The notes under the pieces: generated by a model
Told to the model about the DNA's origin: nothing
Seen by the model: the letters and a program-made list of their open reading frames with translations, nothing else
The model's database searches: none
NCBI RefSeq assembly: GCF_029868325.1
Contig: NZ_JARWNW010000265.1
Coordinates: 1-42,606, forward strand
Reading direction: 5' to 3'
Origin: Nocardia carnea
GTDB lineage: Bacteria > Actinomycetota > Actinomycetes > Mycobacteriales > Mycobacteriaceae
DNA: 42,606 bases
Made by a program: the position numbers and the translations under genes
Part shown: positions 25,850 through 33,029 of the stretch, one piece after another
Position numbering within the stretch: the first letter of the stretch is position 1
Layout: each line of letters opens with the position of its first letter

Positions 25850-25938
25850 AACTTGTTCAGCGCTTGATCGCCAGGTCGGACTCCTCCTATGCGGCGGAGC
25901 CGGCGGACCACGAATCCACCCCGGAGAACGGAGCCACG

Positions 25939-26721
25939 ATGGAGCCCTCGAGTGGCGGCACCACATCCGCCGCACGGGCAGCGGAGGTACTGCTCGAGTT
26001 CGGCCGGCGATCCAGCGCGCTCGGCGTCTCGGAGATCGCCCGTTCGACCGGTATCTCCAAGGCCGTCGCGCACCGCATCCTCACGACATTCGTGGAATGC
26101 GGCTTGCTGCTCTACGAGCCCGAAACCCGCCGCTACCTGCTGGGTCCCGCCGCCGCGACCCTGGGCGCGCGGGCCCTGGACGTCTCCCCGCTGCGCCGGA
26201 TGGCCCGGGATGCGCTCGTCGAGCTCCAGCGCGCCACCGGCGAGACCGCCACGGTGACCGGACGCCTGCCGGGCGGGCGGGTATACCTCGACCAGGTCGA
26301 GAGCACGCAGGAAATCAAGATGACCGTGGAACTCGGCCGCCGCTTCGAACTGCACAGCGGCTCGTCGGGGCGGATCATCCTGGCCCACCTCTCGCAGGAG
26401 GAGCAGGAAGACCTGCTGTCCCGGCCGCTGCCGCGACTCACCGCCACCACCATCACCGACGCCGACGCGCTGCGCGCGGCCCTGCGCGAAGCCCGCGAAC
26501 AGGGAGTGTGCCGGTCGACCGGTGAACGGCAGGAAGGCGCCGGCTCCATCGCGGCACCGGTGTTCGGCGCCGACGGCGCGGTGATCGGCTCCGTTTCGGT
26601 CTGCGGACCGAGCTACCGGATGACCGAAGAAGCCTGCGGCCGGCACGAGAACGCGCTGCGCGAAGCGGCCCAGCGGGTGTCCCGCGCCCTCGGCCACCGG
26701 CCGGCGGTGACGGCGAAATGA
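25939..26721 (+). CDS. IclR-family transcriptional regulator
   Basis: About 260 residues. Winged helix-turn-helix in the first 70 (AAEVLLEFGRRSSALGVSE, then IARSTGISKAVAHRILTTF), followed by the IclR effector domain (about 80-250) with RLPGGRVYLDQVES, HSGSSGRIILAHL and the terminal REAAQRVSRALG. Start ATG 25939 with ACGGAG 6 bases upstream; an upstream frame to 25864 is less likely. It is divergent from the flavoprotein operon, and its stop overlaps the start of the lyase gene by 4 bases. It therefore very likely regulates both arms of the cluster in response to a pathway acid or CoA ester. Confidence 0.92.
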   Translation: MEPSSGGTTSAARAAEVLLEFGRRSSALGVSEIARSTGISKAVAHRILTTFVECGLLLYEPETRRYLLGPAAATLGARALDVSPLRRMARDALVELQRATGETATVTGRLPGGRVYLDQVESTQEIKMTVELGRRFELHSGSSGRIILAHLSQEEQEDLLSRPLPRLTATTITDADALRAALREAREQGVCRSTGERQEGAGSIAAPVFGADGAVIGSVSVCGPSYRMTEEACGRHENALREAAQRVSRALGHRPAVTAK

Positions 26722-27557
26722 TCCCGCGCAGCTGGCTCTACGTGCCGGGGCACCGCGCGGACCGGATCGGCAAGGCCGTCGAAAGCGCCGCCGACGCCGT
26801 GGTGATCGACCTCGAGGACGCGGTCCCGGTAGGGGCGAAGGACCAGGCGCTCGCCAATGCACTCGAAGCCCTGGGGGCAGCGCCGCCGGAACGGCAGGTC
26901 TGGTTGCGGCTCAACGCGATCGGGTCGGAGTGGCTCGACCGCGAGCTGGTCGCACTCGCCGATGGCCCCGAGCCCGCCGGGGTCCGGTTGCCGAAATCCG
27001 ACGACCCCGAATCGGTCGCCGCAACCACGGAACGCCTCCGCTGCCCCGTACACGCCACCATCGAATCCGCCGCCGGCCTGCTGGCGGCCCCGCAGATCGC
27101 CCGCTGCCACCCCCGGGTCACCGGAATCGCGTTGGGCGAAGCGGATCTTGCCGCCGATATGCGCGCCGAGCCCGAAGGCCTGGCCTGGGCGCGCGGCTGG
27201 ATCGTCACCGCCGCGCGGGCCGCCGGACTGTCGTCGCCGGTCCAGAGCGTGTGGACGGCTGTGGATGATCCGGCAGGTCTGGCCGAAACGTCGCGGATGG
27301 GCCGCGCCCAGGGGTTCTTCGGCCGGTCCGTTATCCATCCCAACCAGATCGACATCGTGAATACCGCCTATACGCCGACCGCGGAGGAACAGGACCGGGC
27401 GCGCCGCATCGTCGACCGCGCGGCCGAATCCATGGCGGCGGGCGAATCCGCGGTTCTCGACGAGAACGGCCGATTCATCGACCCTGCCGTGGTCGCGAAC
27501 GCCCGCGTGGTCCTCGACCGAGCACAGGCCACAGCAGCACGAGGAGTGAGAGTATGA
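26718..27557 (+). CDS. CitE-like CoA-ester lyase (HpcH/HpaI aldolase superfamily)
   Basis: A 279-residue TIM-barrel enzyme that cleaves or forms 3-hydroxyacyl- or malyl/citramalyl-type CoA esters. Visible signatures: RSWLYVPGHRADRIGKAV, DAVVIDLEDAVP (metal/phosphate region near residue 31-33), RLNAIGSEW, ATIESAAGLLAA (metal ligand Glu) and ALGEADLAADM (Asp). The C-terminal QGFFGRSVIHPNQ is usual in CitE proteins. The ATG overlaps the iclR stop (ATGA), and its own stop overlaps the next gene the same way. It is likely the C-C bond-cleaving step of the pathway, giving acetyl-CoA or a homologue plus a keto acid. The exact substrate is unknown. Confidence 0.9.
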   Translation: MIPRSWLYVPGHRADRIGKAVESAADAVVIDLEDAVPVGAKDQALANALEALGAAPPERQVWLRLNAIGSEWLDRELVALADGPEPAGVRLPKSDDPESVAATTERLRCPVHATIESAAGLLAAPQIARCHPRVTGIALGEADLAADMRAEPEGLAWARGWIVTAARAAGLSSPVQSVWTAVDDPAGLAETSRMGRAQGFFGRSVIHPNQIDIVNTAYTPTAEEQDRARRIVDRAAESMAAGESAVLDENGRFIDPAVVANARVVLDRAQATAARGVRV

Positions 27558-28387
27558 CCGGACAAACCGTTACCGCCGACGCACTGTTGAGTGCCGTGGT
27601 GGACAGCGAACTCGACGTGGTCGAGCTCGGGCATCCCTACACAACGGGTATGCCGTGTTCGCCCAACCATCCCGGTTTCCGGATGACCCTGATCCGCCGG
27701 CACGGCGATATGGTCCGCCCCGACGGCGGTTCGGCCTCCAACGAGATCATCGTGACCGGCGGCCACGTCGGCACCCATGTGGACGCTCTCTCGCACGTCA
27801 GCCACTGCGGCAAACTGCACGGCGATATCGACGCCGAGGAAGCGCAGCGCGGCGGTCGCCACTCGAAGCACGGCGCGGAGAACATCCCGTTCATGCTCGG
27901 CCGCGGTGTGCTGCTCGATATTCCGCGGGTACGCGGCGTCGATGCCCTCGAAGCCGGCCAGGCCGTCACGGAACAGGATCTGCGCGATGCCGCCGACGCT
28001 GCCGGCGTGACCCCGCGTCGCGGCGATGTCGTGCTCATCCGCACCGGTTGGGCCCGCCACTTCGATGACGCCCAGCGCTACCTCGGCCAGCAGGACGGGG
28101 TCCCGGGCGCCGAGGTCGGGGCCGCACAGTGGCTGGCGGACGCGGGAATCGTGGCGGCGGGCGCGGATACCACCGCGTTCGAACATATTCCCCCGGGTAA
28201 GGGTCACAGCGTCCTTCCGGTGCACCGGATCCTGCTGGTGGAGAACGGTATCCACATCATCGAACACCTCGACCTCGAGGCCGCGAGTGCGCGCGGGCTC
28301 ACCGAGTTCACTTTTGTCATGGCGCCGCTGCGGATCACCGGCGGCACCGGATCGCCCGTACGTCCGGTCGCGGTGGTGTCGCGATGA
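27554..28387 (+). CDS. Cyclase-family metal-dependent hydrolase (kynurenine formamidase-like)
   Basis: A 277-residue protein of the putative cyclase family (PF04199), which includes kynurenine formamidase, isatin hydrolase and similar amide- or lactone-opening enzymes. The metal motif HxGTHxDxxxH is intact: H71, H75, D77 and H81 in GGHVGTHVDALSH. Further family blocks are RRGDVVLIRTGW and HRILLVENGIHIIEHLDL near the C-terminus. It overlaps both neighbours by 4 bases. It is a second hydrolase in the cluster besides the hydantoinase-like enzyme, so the substrate may contain two hydrolysable bonds or give a formyl, carbamoyl or lactone intermediate. Confidence 0.9.
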   Translation: MTGQTVTADALLSAVVDSELDVVELGHPYTTGMPCSPNHPGFRMTLIRRHGDMVRPDGGSASNEIIVTGGHVGTHVDALSHVSHCGKLHGDIDAEEAQRGGRHSKHGAENIPFMLGRGVLLDIPRVRGVDALEAGQAVTEQDLRDAADAAGVTPRRGDVVLIRTGWARHFDDAQRYLGQQDGVPGAEVGAAQWLADAGIVAAGADTTAFEHIPPGKGHSVLPVHRILLVENGIHIIEHLDLEAASARGLTEFTFVMAPLRITGGTGSPVRPVAVVSR

Positions 28388-29808
28388 GCACAACCGCTCG
28401 CCACGACCTCGCGGGCACGGTGGTCGGCCGCCTGGCAGCGCTGGCCGACCGGACCCGCACCGACGGGCTGTCCGCGGAACTGCGCAAAGATGTCGCGCGC
28501 CGCGTTCTCGACGTTCTCGGTAACTCGCTCGCGGCGCAGGACCAGCCTTCGGCCCGTGCCGTCACCGCGGTGGCCCGCGACTGGGCCGGTGCCCCCCGCG
28601 CCACCGGTATCGGCACCGGGGAACAGTTCCCGGCCGCCACCGCGGCTCTGATCAACGGCACCCTCGCCCATTCGATGGATTCCGACGACACCCACCTGCC
28701 GTCGGTGCTGCATCCGTCGGCGTCGGTGGTTCCCGCCGCGCTCGCGGTCGGCGAAGCGACCGGAGCCGCGGGCCCCGCCGTACTCGACGCGGCGGGCGTG
28801 GGTATCGAAATCGCGGTCCGGCTCGGAATGGGCGGCTACGACGAGGAACTCGGCAATTCGGAGTTCTTCGAACGCGGCCAGCACGCGACGTCGATCTGCG
28901 GTGCTGTCGGCTCGGCGGCCGCCGCGGCCATGCTGTACGGCCTGGACGTCGAAGGTATCGCCGACGCGATGGGTATCGCCGCCAGTTTCGGTGCGGGGCT
29001 GCTGGAAGCCAACCGGACCGGTGGCACGGTCAAACGCGCGCACTGCGGTTGGGCGGCCCATTCCGGTGTCACGGCCGCGGAATTCGCCCGGCACGGCCTC
29101 ACCGGCCCGCCCACCGTGATCGAGGGCCGCTTCGGTTTCCTGCACGCTTTCTGTGGCGACCGGGCGAATACCGCGAAGGTTCTCGACCGGCTCGGCGAGC
29201 ATTGGGAATTACCCGGCATATTCTTCAAGCCGTACCCCTGCAACCATTTCACCCACGCCGGTATCGATGCGGCCCGCATTCTGCGTCGCGATATCGACCC
29301 CGCCGATATCGTGGAAATAGAACTCGGCGTCCCGAAACCGGTACTGCGCACCATCGCCGAACCGCCCGCGGCAAAGGCCGCGCCCGAATCTGGTTATCAC
29401 GCGGCCTTCTCGGGCCCCTTCACTGTGGCTCGCGCACTACTCGGCGGATCGGGTCTCGGTGTGGGTCACGCCGATTTCACCGATGCGGCGGCGCAGGACC
29501 CGCGTACGCTCGAACTGGCGCGGCTGGTCACCAGTTTCGGCGATGACCGCTGCGACGAGATCTACCCGCACCAGTTCCCGGCAGTGCTACGAGTACGCAC
29601 CCGGGACGGTTCATGGCATCAGGCGCGCGTGGAGCACAATCGCGGCGGCCCGGCGAACCCGCTCTCCGATGATGAACTCACGCTGAAGTTCGACCTCAAC
29701 GTCGAAGAACGGCTGGCGCCGGACGCCGCTCGTGCGGTTGCCAGGTATGCGCTCGCGCTCACCACGGCCGAATCGCTCGGCACGCTGATGGCGGCGGTAC
29801 GCGGCTGA
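28384..29808 (+). CDS. MmgE/PrpD family protein (dehydratase/decarboxylase/epimerase-like)
   Basis: A 474-residue member of the family that includes 2-methylcitrate dehydratase PrpD, cis-aconitate decarboxylase and iminodisuccinate epimerase. Family blocks: RRVLDVLGNSLAA, the segment ALINGTLAHSMDSDDTH (about 87-103, with the Asp/His pair), HPSASVVPAALAVGEATG, GRFGFLHAFCGD, and FFKPYPCNHFTHAGIDAA, which matches the KxYPxC motif. It probably acts on a branched di- or tricarboxylate. Last gene of the plus-strand operon; ATGA overlap with the cyclase gene. Which of the three reactions applies cannot be decided from sequence. Confidence 0.9.
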   Translation: MSTTARHDLAGTVVGRLAALADRTRTDGLSAELRKDVARRVLDVLGNSLAAQDQPSARAVTAVARDWAGAPRATGIGTGEQFPAATAALINGTLAHSMDSDDTHLPSVLHPSASVVPAALAVGEATGAAGPAVLDAAGVGIEIAVRLGMGGYDEELGNSEFFERGQHATSICGAVGSAAAAAMLYGLDVEGIADAMGIAASFGAGLLEANRTGGTVKRAHCGWAAHSGVTAAEFARHGLTGPPTVIEGRFGFLHAFCGDRANTAKVLDRLGEHWELPGIFFKPYPCNHFTHAGIDAARILRRDIDPADIVEIELGVPKPVLRTIAEPPAAKAAPESGYHAAFSGPFTVARALLGGSGLGVGHADFTDAAAQDPRTLELARLVTSFGDDRCDEIYPHQFPAVLRVRTRDGSWHQARVEHNRGGPANPLSDDELTLKFDLNVEERLAPDAARAVARYALALTTAESLGTLMAAVRG

Positions 29809-29841
29809 TCCCAGCGCGACCGGCTGTGCCGCGGTCCGGGT

Positions 29842-30090
29842 TCAGATACCGCCCTCGGGCAGTTTTCCGCCGGGGCACCATCCATCTACGCCGGAATTTG
29901 CCGACCCGGTGGTGAGGCATTCCAGCAGAAACGCCCAGCCGCCCGTCGGGTCGAGGTCGGAGACGGCCTGTGGCGACGAGGTTCCGGACCGATTGTGAGC
30001 CGGAGCGTCCGCCCAGCCGGCCGGCGCGGTGAGTCCGAGAGCGGTGACGATCCCGATTCCTGCAATAGCGAGTCGCAGCGTTTTACGCAT
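29842..30090 (-). CDS. Small secreted protein of unknown function
   Basis: An 82-residue precursor. Residues 1-27 are a clear signal peptide (basic MRKTLR, hydrophobic core, likely cleavage after GWA). The mature part of about 55 residues has two Cys (LECLTTG and GWCPGG) that could form a disulfide. Good ribosome-binding site (GAAGGTAGG) before the ATG at 30090. It is tail to tail with the MmgE/PrpD gene. Two palindromes lie directly upstream. I recognise no family. Confidence 0.72.
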   Translation of the reverse strand: MRKTLRLAIAGIGIVTALGLTAPAGWADAPAHNRSGTSSPQAVSDLDPTGGWAFLLECLTTGSANSGVDGWCPGGKLPEGGI

Positions 30091-30100
30091 TACCTACCTT

Positions 30101-30144
30101 CGAAATATTTCGGTCACGGCCGGTGATTCCGACGATCACCGGCC
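30101..30144. promoter_or_regulatory. Two adjacent palindromes upstream of the small secreted protein
   Basis: CGAAATATTTCG (30101-30112) is a perfect 12-base palindrome. GGCCGGTGAT (30118-30127) and ATCACCGGCC (30135-30144) form a perfect 10-bp hairpin with a 7-base loop. Both lie within 55 bases of the ATG, so they are candidate operators or a structured 5' leader. Confidence 0.5.
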
Positions 30145-30483
30145 TTGTGCCGACGGTACCGATATTCTCAACACCGGGAAATGCGATACCGCTCAACGGG
30201 ACCGGCGGTTTGGCAGCGGCGCTATATCGGCGGGAACGAAATTCGGCCGATATGCCCGATTTGTCGAATATACAAAGAACTCGAAACAACACCGAATTGC
30301 ACCGTTTCGGAAAGAATGCCGGACCACGGTCGCCCGGCACCAGGTACTGCGGGCAGCTCCTCGCCGAGTCGGTTCTCAGGCGGGCGGCGGTCGGCATCGC
30401 TGCGCCCACGGCGAACAAACCGGCCCCGGAGGTGCCCCGCCGGTAGCCTCGGTCCGGGAGATCAACCCGACAACGAGGGAGTC
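30145..30483. other. Intergenic region upstream of the LLM oxidoreductase
   Basis: About 340 bases, less GC-rich than its surroundings between 30150 and 30300. No gene recognised. An open frame runs through it into the LLM gene, but its codons do not look coding before 30484. It presumably holds the LLM promoter. Confidence 0.4.
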
Positions 30484-31284
30484 ATGCAGATGAGCCGACC
30501 GGTTCGGATCGGAATTCAACTCCAACCCCAGCACGCCCCCGATTACGGACTCATTCGCGACGCGGTGTTGCGGGCCGAGGACGCCGGTGTGGATATCGTG
30601 TTCAACTGGGACCACTTCTATCCCCTCTACGGCGACCCGGACGGCGCCCACTTCGAATGCTGGACCATGCTCGGCGCGTTCGCCGAGCAGACCGAACGGG
30701 TCGAGATCGGTGCGCTGGTCACCGGCGGCGGCTACCGCAACCCCGATCTGCTCGCCGATATGGCCCGCACCGTCGATCAGATCAGCGGCGGCCGGCTCAT
30801 CCTGGGGATCGGTTCGGGCTGGTTCGAGCGCGACTACGACGAATACGGCTACGACTTCGGCACCGCGGGCAGCCGCCTGGATCTGCTCAAGGACTATCTG
30901 CCCCGGATCACCGGGCGGCTGGGGAAACTGAACCCGCAGCCTGTCCGCGAGATCCCGATCCTCATCGGCGGCGGCGGTGAGAAGAAAACGCTGCGGCTGG
31001 TCGCCGAGTACGCCCATATCTGGCACAGCTTCGGTGAACTGGATGTATTCACCCACAAGAGCCAGGTCCTCGAGGAGCACTGCTCCCGGGTGGGCACGGA
31101 ACCGGCGAAAATCGAGCGGTCGGTGGCCTGGCCGGGGACCGAATCGGCACCCGCCTACCACGCCGCGGGGGCGACGCTGTTCACCGTGGGTATCAACGGG
31201 CCGGATTACGACCTCACCCAGGTCCGGGAGGCGGTCGCCTGGCGGGACCAGACCAACCCGGAGCCGGTCAGCGGTATCGCCTGA
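30484..31284 (+). CDS. LLM-class (luciferase-like) F420-dependent oxidoreductase
   Basis: About 266 residues, a TIM barrel of the bacterial luciferase-like superfamily. Signatures: RIGIQLQPQHAPDYG, GVDIVFNWDHFYPLYG, the segment VEIGALVTGGGYRNPDLLA and TVDQISGGRLILGIGSGWFERDY, followed by PILIGGGGEKKTLRLVA. In mycolic-acid actinobacteria most such proteins use F420 rather than FMN, which I infer here. The start chosen is ATG 30484, just after GAGGGAG; ATG 30490 is also possible. It is a single gene followed by a stem-loop. Substrate unknown. Confidence 0.9.
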   Translation: MQMSRPVRIGIQLQPQHAPDYGLIRDAVLRAEDAGVDIVFNWDHFYPLYGDPDGAHFECWTMLGAFAEQTERVEIGALVTGGGYRNPDLLADMARTVDQISGGRLILGIGSGWFERDYDEYGYDFGTAGSRLDLLKDYLPRITGRLGKLNPQPVREIPILIGGGGEKKTLRLVAEYAHIWHSFGELDVFTHKSQVLEEHCSRVGTEPAKIERSVAWPGTESAPAYHAAGATLFTVGINGPDYDLTQVREAVAWRDQTNPEPVSGIA

Positions 31285-31298
31285 GTTGCTGATACGCA

Positions 31299-31337
31299 GT
31301 ACGGCCCCGCCCTGAACAGATCAGAGCAGGGCCGTAC
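31299..31337. terminator. Stem-loop between convergent LLM gene and glycine-rich protein gene
   Basis: GTACGGCC (31299-31306) pairs with GGCCGTAC (31330-31337), and CCTG (31311-31314) with CAGG (31327-31330 region), around a 12-base loop. It begins 15 bases after the LLM stop and sits before the end of a minus-strand gene, so it may stop transcription from both sides. Confidence 0.6.
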
Positions 31338-31368
31338 CGTATTCCGGGGATCTTTACCGGACGGTTCC

Positions 31369-32001
31369 CTACTTCTCCGCCCAGCGCGTGGTGCCGGGGG
31401 GTGCGGTGAAGGTATTGATCATGTCCACCGCGGCGATGATCAGGGTCGGGCCGCCGACGACGATCGTGCCGATTACACCGCCGAGGGCCGCGCCGGTGAC
31501 GATTCCGGCGGGTATTCCGACGCCGGTCGGAACGGTGATGAGCAGGCCGGCAACTGCGCCGACAACCGTCCCGATGAGCCCGCCGATGGCGGAGGCCAGG
31601 CCGATCTGGGAGGTGAGATTGTCCTGGGCCGCGAGATTCTCCCGCGGGGAAGCCACCGGTTCGGCGGCCGGACGCGCCGTCGCCGGATCCTTGACTGCGG
31701 TGAGTTCCAGGACCCGGCCCTCCTCGCGGACCGCGTGCGGCAGCGGGTACTCGGTGCCGCCCTCGCGGACCGCCAGCGGCAGGGTGACCACGGTGGCGCC
31801 GGATTCGTCGACGATATCGACCGTTTCCCCGGCTACCTCGAAGGTGCCGTGGGTGAGCGTGGTGACAACGGTTTTGCCGACCAGTTCGGTGCGGTAACCG
31901 ATATCGGGCGCGGTGGCCGGCGCTGCGTGTGCGGTGGCCGCACCGAAGGTAGCGGTGGCTATGAGCGGCACGACGGCCGCGGCAATCTTGCGGATCCTCA
32001 T
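31369..32001 (-). CDS. Secreted glycine-rich protein, paralogue A
   Basis: A 210-residue precursor. Signal peptide 1-27 ending AHA. Residues 30-115 are a beta-type region (GYRTELVGKTVVTTLTHGTF, then VDIVDESGATVVTLPLAVR). Residues 130-195 are a long hydrophobic stretch with repeated Gly/Ala small-residue patterns (GLIGTVVGAVAG, AALGGVIGTIVVGG), like a glycine-zipper membrane domain. The tail is TAPPGTTRWAEK. A close paralogue at 33030-33680 has the same architecture. I know such proteins only as uncharacterised exported proteins of Nocardia-like genomes. No Shine-Dalgarno sequence before the ATG; a conserved upstream block is present instead. Confidence 0.8.
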   Translation of the reverse strand: MRIRKIAAAVVPLIATATFGAATAHAAPATAPDIGYRTELVGKTVVTTLTHGTFEVAGETVDIVDESGATVVTLPLAVREGGTEYPLPHAVREEGRVLELTAVKDPATARPAAEPVASPRENLAAQDNLTSQIGLASAIGGLIGTVVGAVAGLLITVPTGVGIPAGIVTGAALGGVIGTIVVGGPTLIIAAVDMINTFTAPPGTTRWAEK

Positions 32002-32140
32002 TGGTTCATATGTCCGATCTGATCACGGTATCGCCAAGGGTGGTTGACCGTCGGGACGACCGCGCCGACCGAGTTCCGCCGGACCGAAACGGCTGGGTCC
32101 CGGCGGTTTCGAACGTTTGAGACACTACGCCGCCGAGGGC
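32002..32140 (-). repeat. Duplicated upstream region, copy A
   Basis: Shares with copy B (33681-33817) a 15-base identical block GTCCGATCTGATCAC, 11 bases upstream of the ATG. A second similar block about 105-139 bases upstream contains GACACTACGCC. The promoter was therefore duplicated together with the gene and has been kept. Confidence 0.65.
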
Positions 32141-32401
32141 GCAAGTGCGACATATTTTAGGGGAATTCTCTCCGAAAAAGTTTAAAGGTGGGATGAATCG
32201 GCTACTCAGCAGTGCCTGCGGGATCGAGTTGACCAGGCCTCGGTGCAGCGCCGGTGGTCCCGGCGTGGCGGTCTCCGTATCGCACTCCGGAAAGTGGGCC
32301 CACCACCCGCGCCAGCCCGGAATCCCCCTCCGTATGCGTGTCGTACGCGGCCGGGGCCATGAGATCGGCGAACATGTGGCTATCTGCACTGATGCGCACT
32401 T

Positions 32402-32409
32402 GATAATGT
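32402..32409 (+). promoter_or_regulatory. Putative -10 of the His-rich gene
   Basis: GATAATGT contains GATAAT and TAATGT, the only AT-rich hexamers close to the His-rich gene. It lies about 50 bases upstream of the ATG. An imperfect inverted repeat (ATGCGCAC and GTGTGCGT) flanks it and could be a metalloregulator site. I do not recognise a clear Zur box. Confidence 0.35.
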
Positions 32410-32459
32410 AACTGTGTGCGTAGTTCCAGCTGACCGTTTCGAGGAAAGAAGGAACGCTC

Positions 32460-32756
32460 ATGACAACGGCACATGCTCAGCACACCGAACACGAGCACGA
32501 ACACGGACCGGACTGCGGCCATGTCGCGGTACCGCACGGCGACCACGTGGACTACGTCCACGACGGCCATCTGCACCGCGAGCATGCCGGCCACTACGAC
32601 GAATGCGAGCCCGCGGCGCATACCGAACACGGCGGCCACGACCATGTGCACGGTGAGGGCTGCGGCCATGTGGCCGTCCCGCACGGCGACCATGTCGACT
32701 ACATCCACGACGGCCATCGCCACGCCCCGCACGACGGCCACTACGACGAACACTGA
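32460..32756 (+). CDS. Histidine-rich tandem-repeat protein, probable metal (zinc) binding
   Basis: A 98-residue protein with 27 His, plus Asp/Glu and three Cys. It has two copies of one unit, residues 16-48 and 65-97, with the pattern CGHxAVPHGDHVDY, then [VI]HDGHxH and GHYDE. There is no signal peptide or membrane helix, so a cytoplasmic role in zinc, nickel or other metal buffering or storage is the likeliest reading. Similar proteins are sometimes labelled zinc transporter permease, which this is not. Good ribosome-binding site (AGAAGG) before the ATG at 32460. It lies on the plus strand between two minus-strand paralogues. Metal identity is not shown by sequence. Confidence 0.85.
   Translation: MTTAHAQHTEHEHEHGPDCGHVAVPHGDHVDYVHDGHLHREHAGHYDECEPAAHTEHGGHDHVHGEGCGHVAVPHGDHVDYIHDGHRHAPHDGHYDEH
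32514..32576 (+). repeat. 63-base direct repeat, copy 1, inside the His-rich gene
   Basis: Encodes residues 19-39. It is near-identical to 32661-32723 at protein level, with differences mostly at third codon positions. The spacing is 147 bases, exactly 49 codons. Confidence 0.75.
32661..32723 (+). repeat. 63-base direct repeat, copy 2, inside the His-rich gene
   Basis: Encodes residues 68-88. Synonymous changes relative to copy 1 show an old duplication kept by selection on the protein. Confidence 0.75.
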
Positions 32757-33029
32757 CCCCGACGCCACCGGGCCTCCGGAACCGGTCACCAAGATCGCTG
32801 TCGTGGGCCCGTGCACGCCGGGCGGCGCCGGTCGCGGCCGCACCGGCGTAATGGTCACGGCCTTCGGGTCCGGTAACGCCCCGACCCTCTCGTATCGGCG
32901 GCCGGTAACAATGGAATTGCTTGGCGAACAACTGTTCCCGGCATATCAGGATTCGATTGTATCCATCGGGACCTGCCGCAACGGTGGGTCCCGATGAATA
33001 CGTCGTGCGTCCCGCGGTCGATCCGGGTG
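32757..33029. other. 273-base gap, no gene recognised
   Basis: Between the His-rich gene (+) and the end of paralogue B (-). I see neither a convincing reading frame nor a strong hairpin. Confidence 0.35.

Noticed and set aside
20253..29808. Pyrimidine or hydantoin utilisation operon
   Set aside because: The hydantoinase-like enzyme alone would fit, but no beta-ureidopropionase, carbamoylase or dihydropyrimidine dehydrogenase is present, and the CoA-transferase, CitE lyase and MmgE/PrpD point to organic-acid CoA chemistry.
30145..30483. N-terminal extension of the LLM oxidoreductase
   Set aside because: The family begins at RIGIQ and a good ribosome-binding site precedes ATG 30484. The extension reads as Arg/Cys-rich non-coding sequence.
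32380..32420. Zur box upstream of the His-rich gene
   Set aside because: The sequence around the -10 does not match the AT-rich palindrome expected for actinobacterial Zur closely enough to call it.
32514..32723. CRISPR-like direct repeats
   Set aside because: Only two copies, in frame inside a coding gene; they encode a protein repeat.
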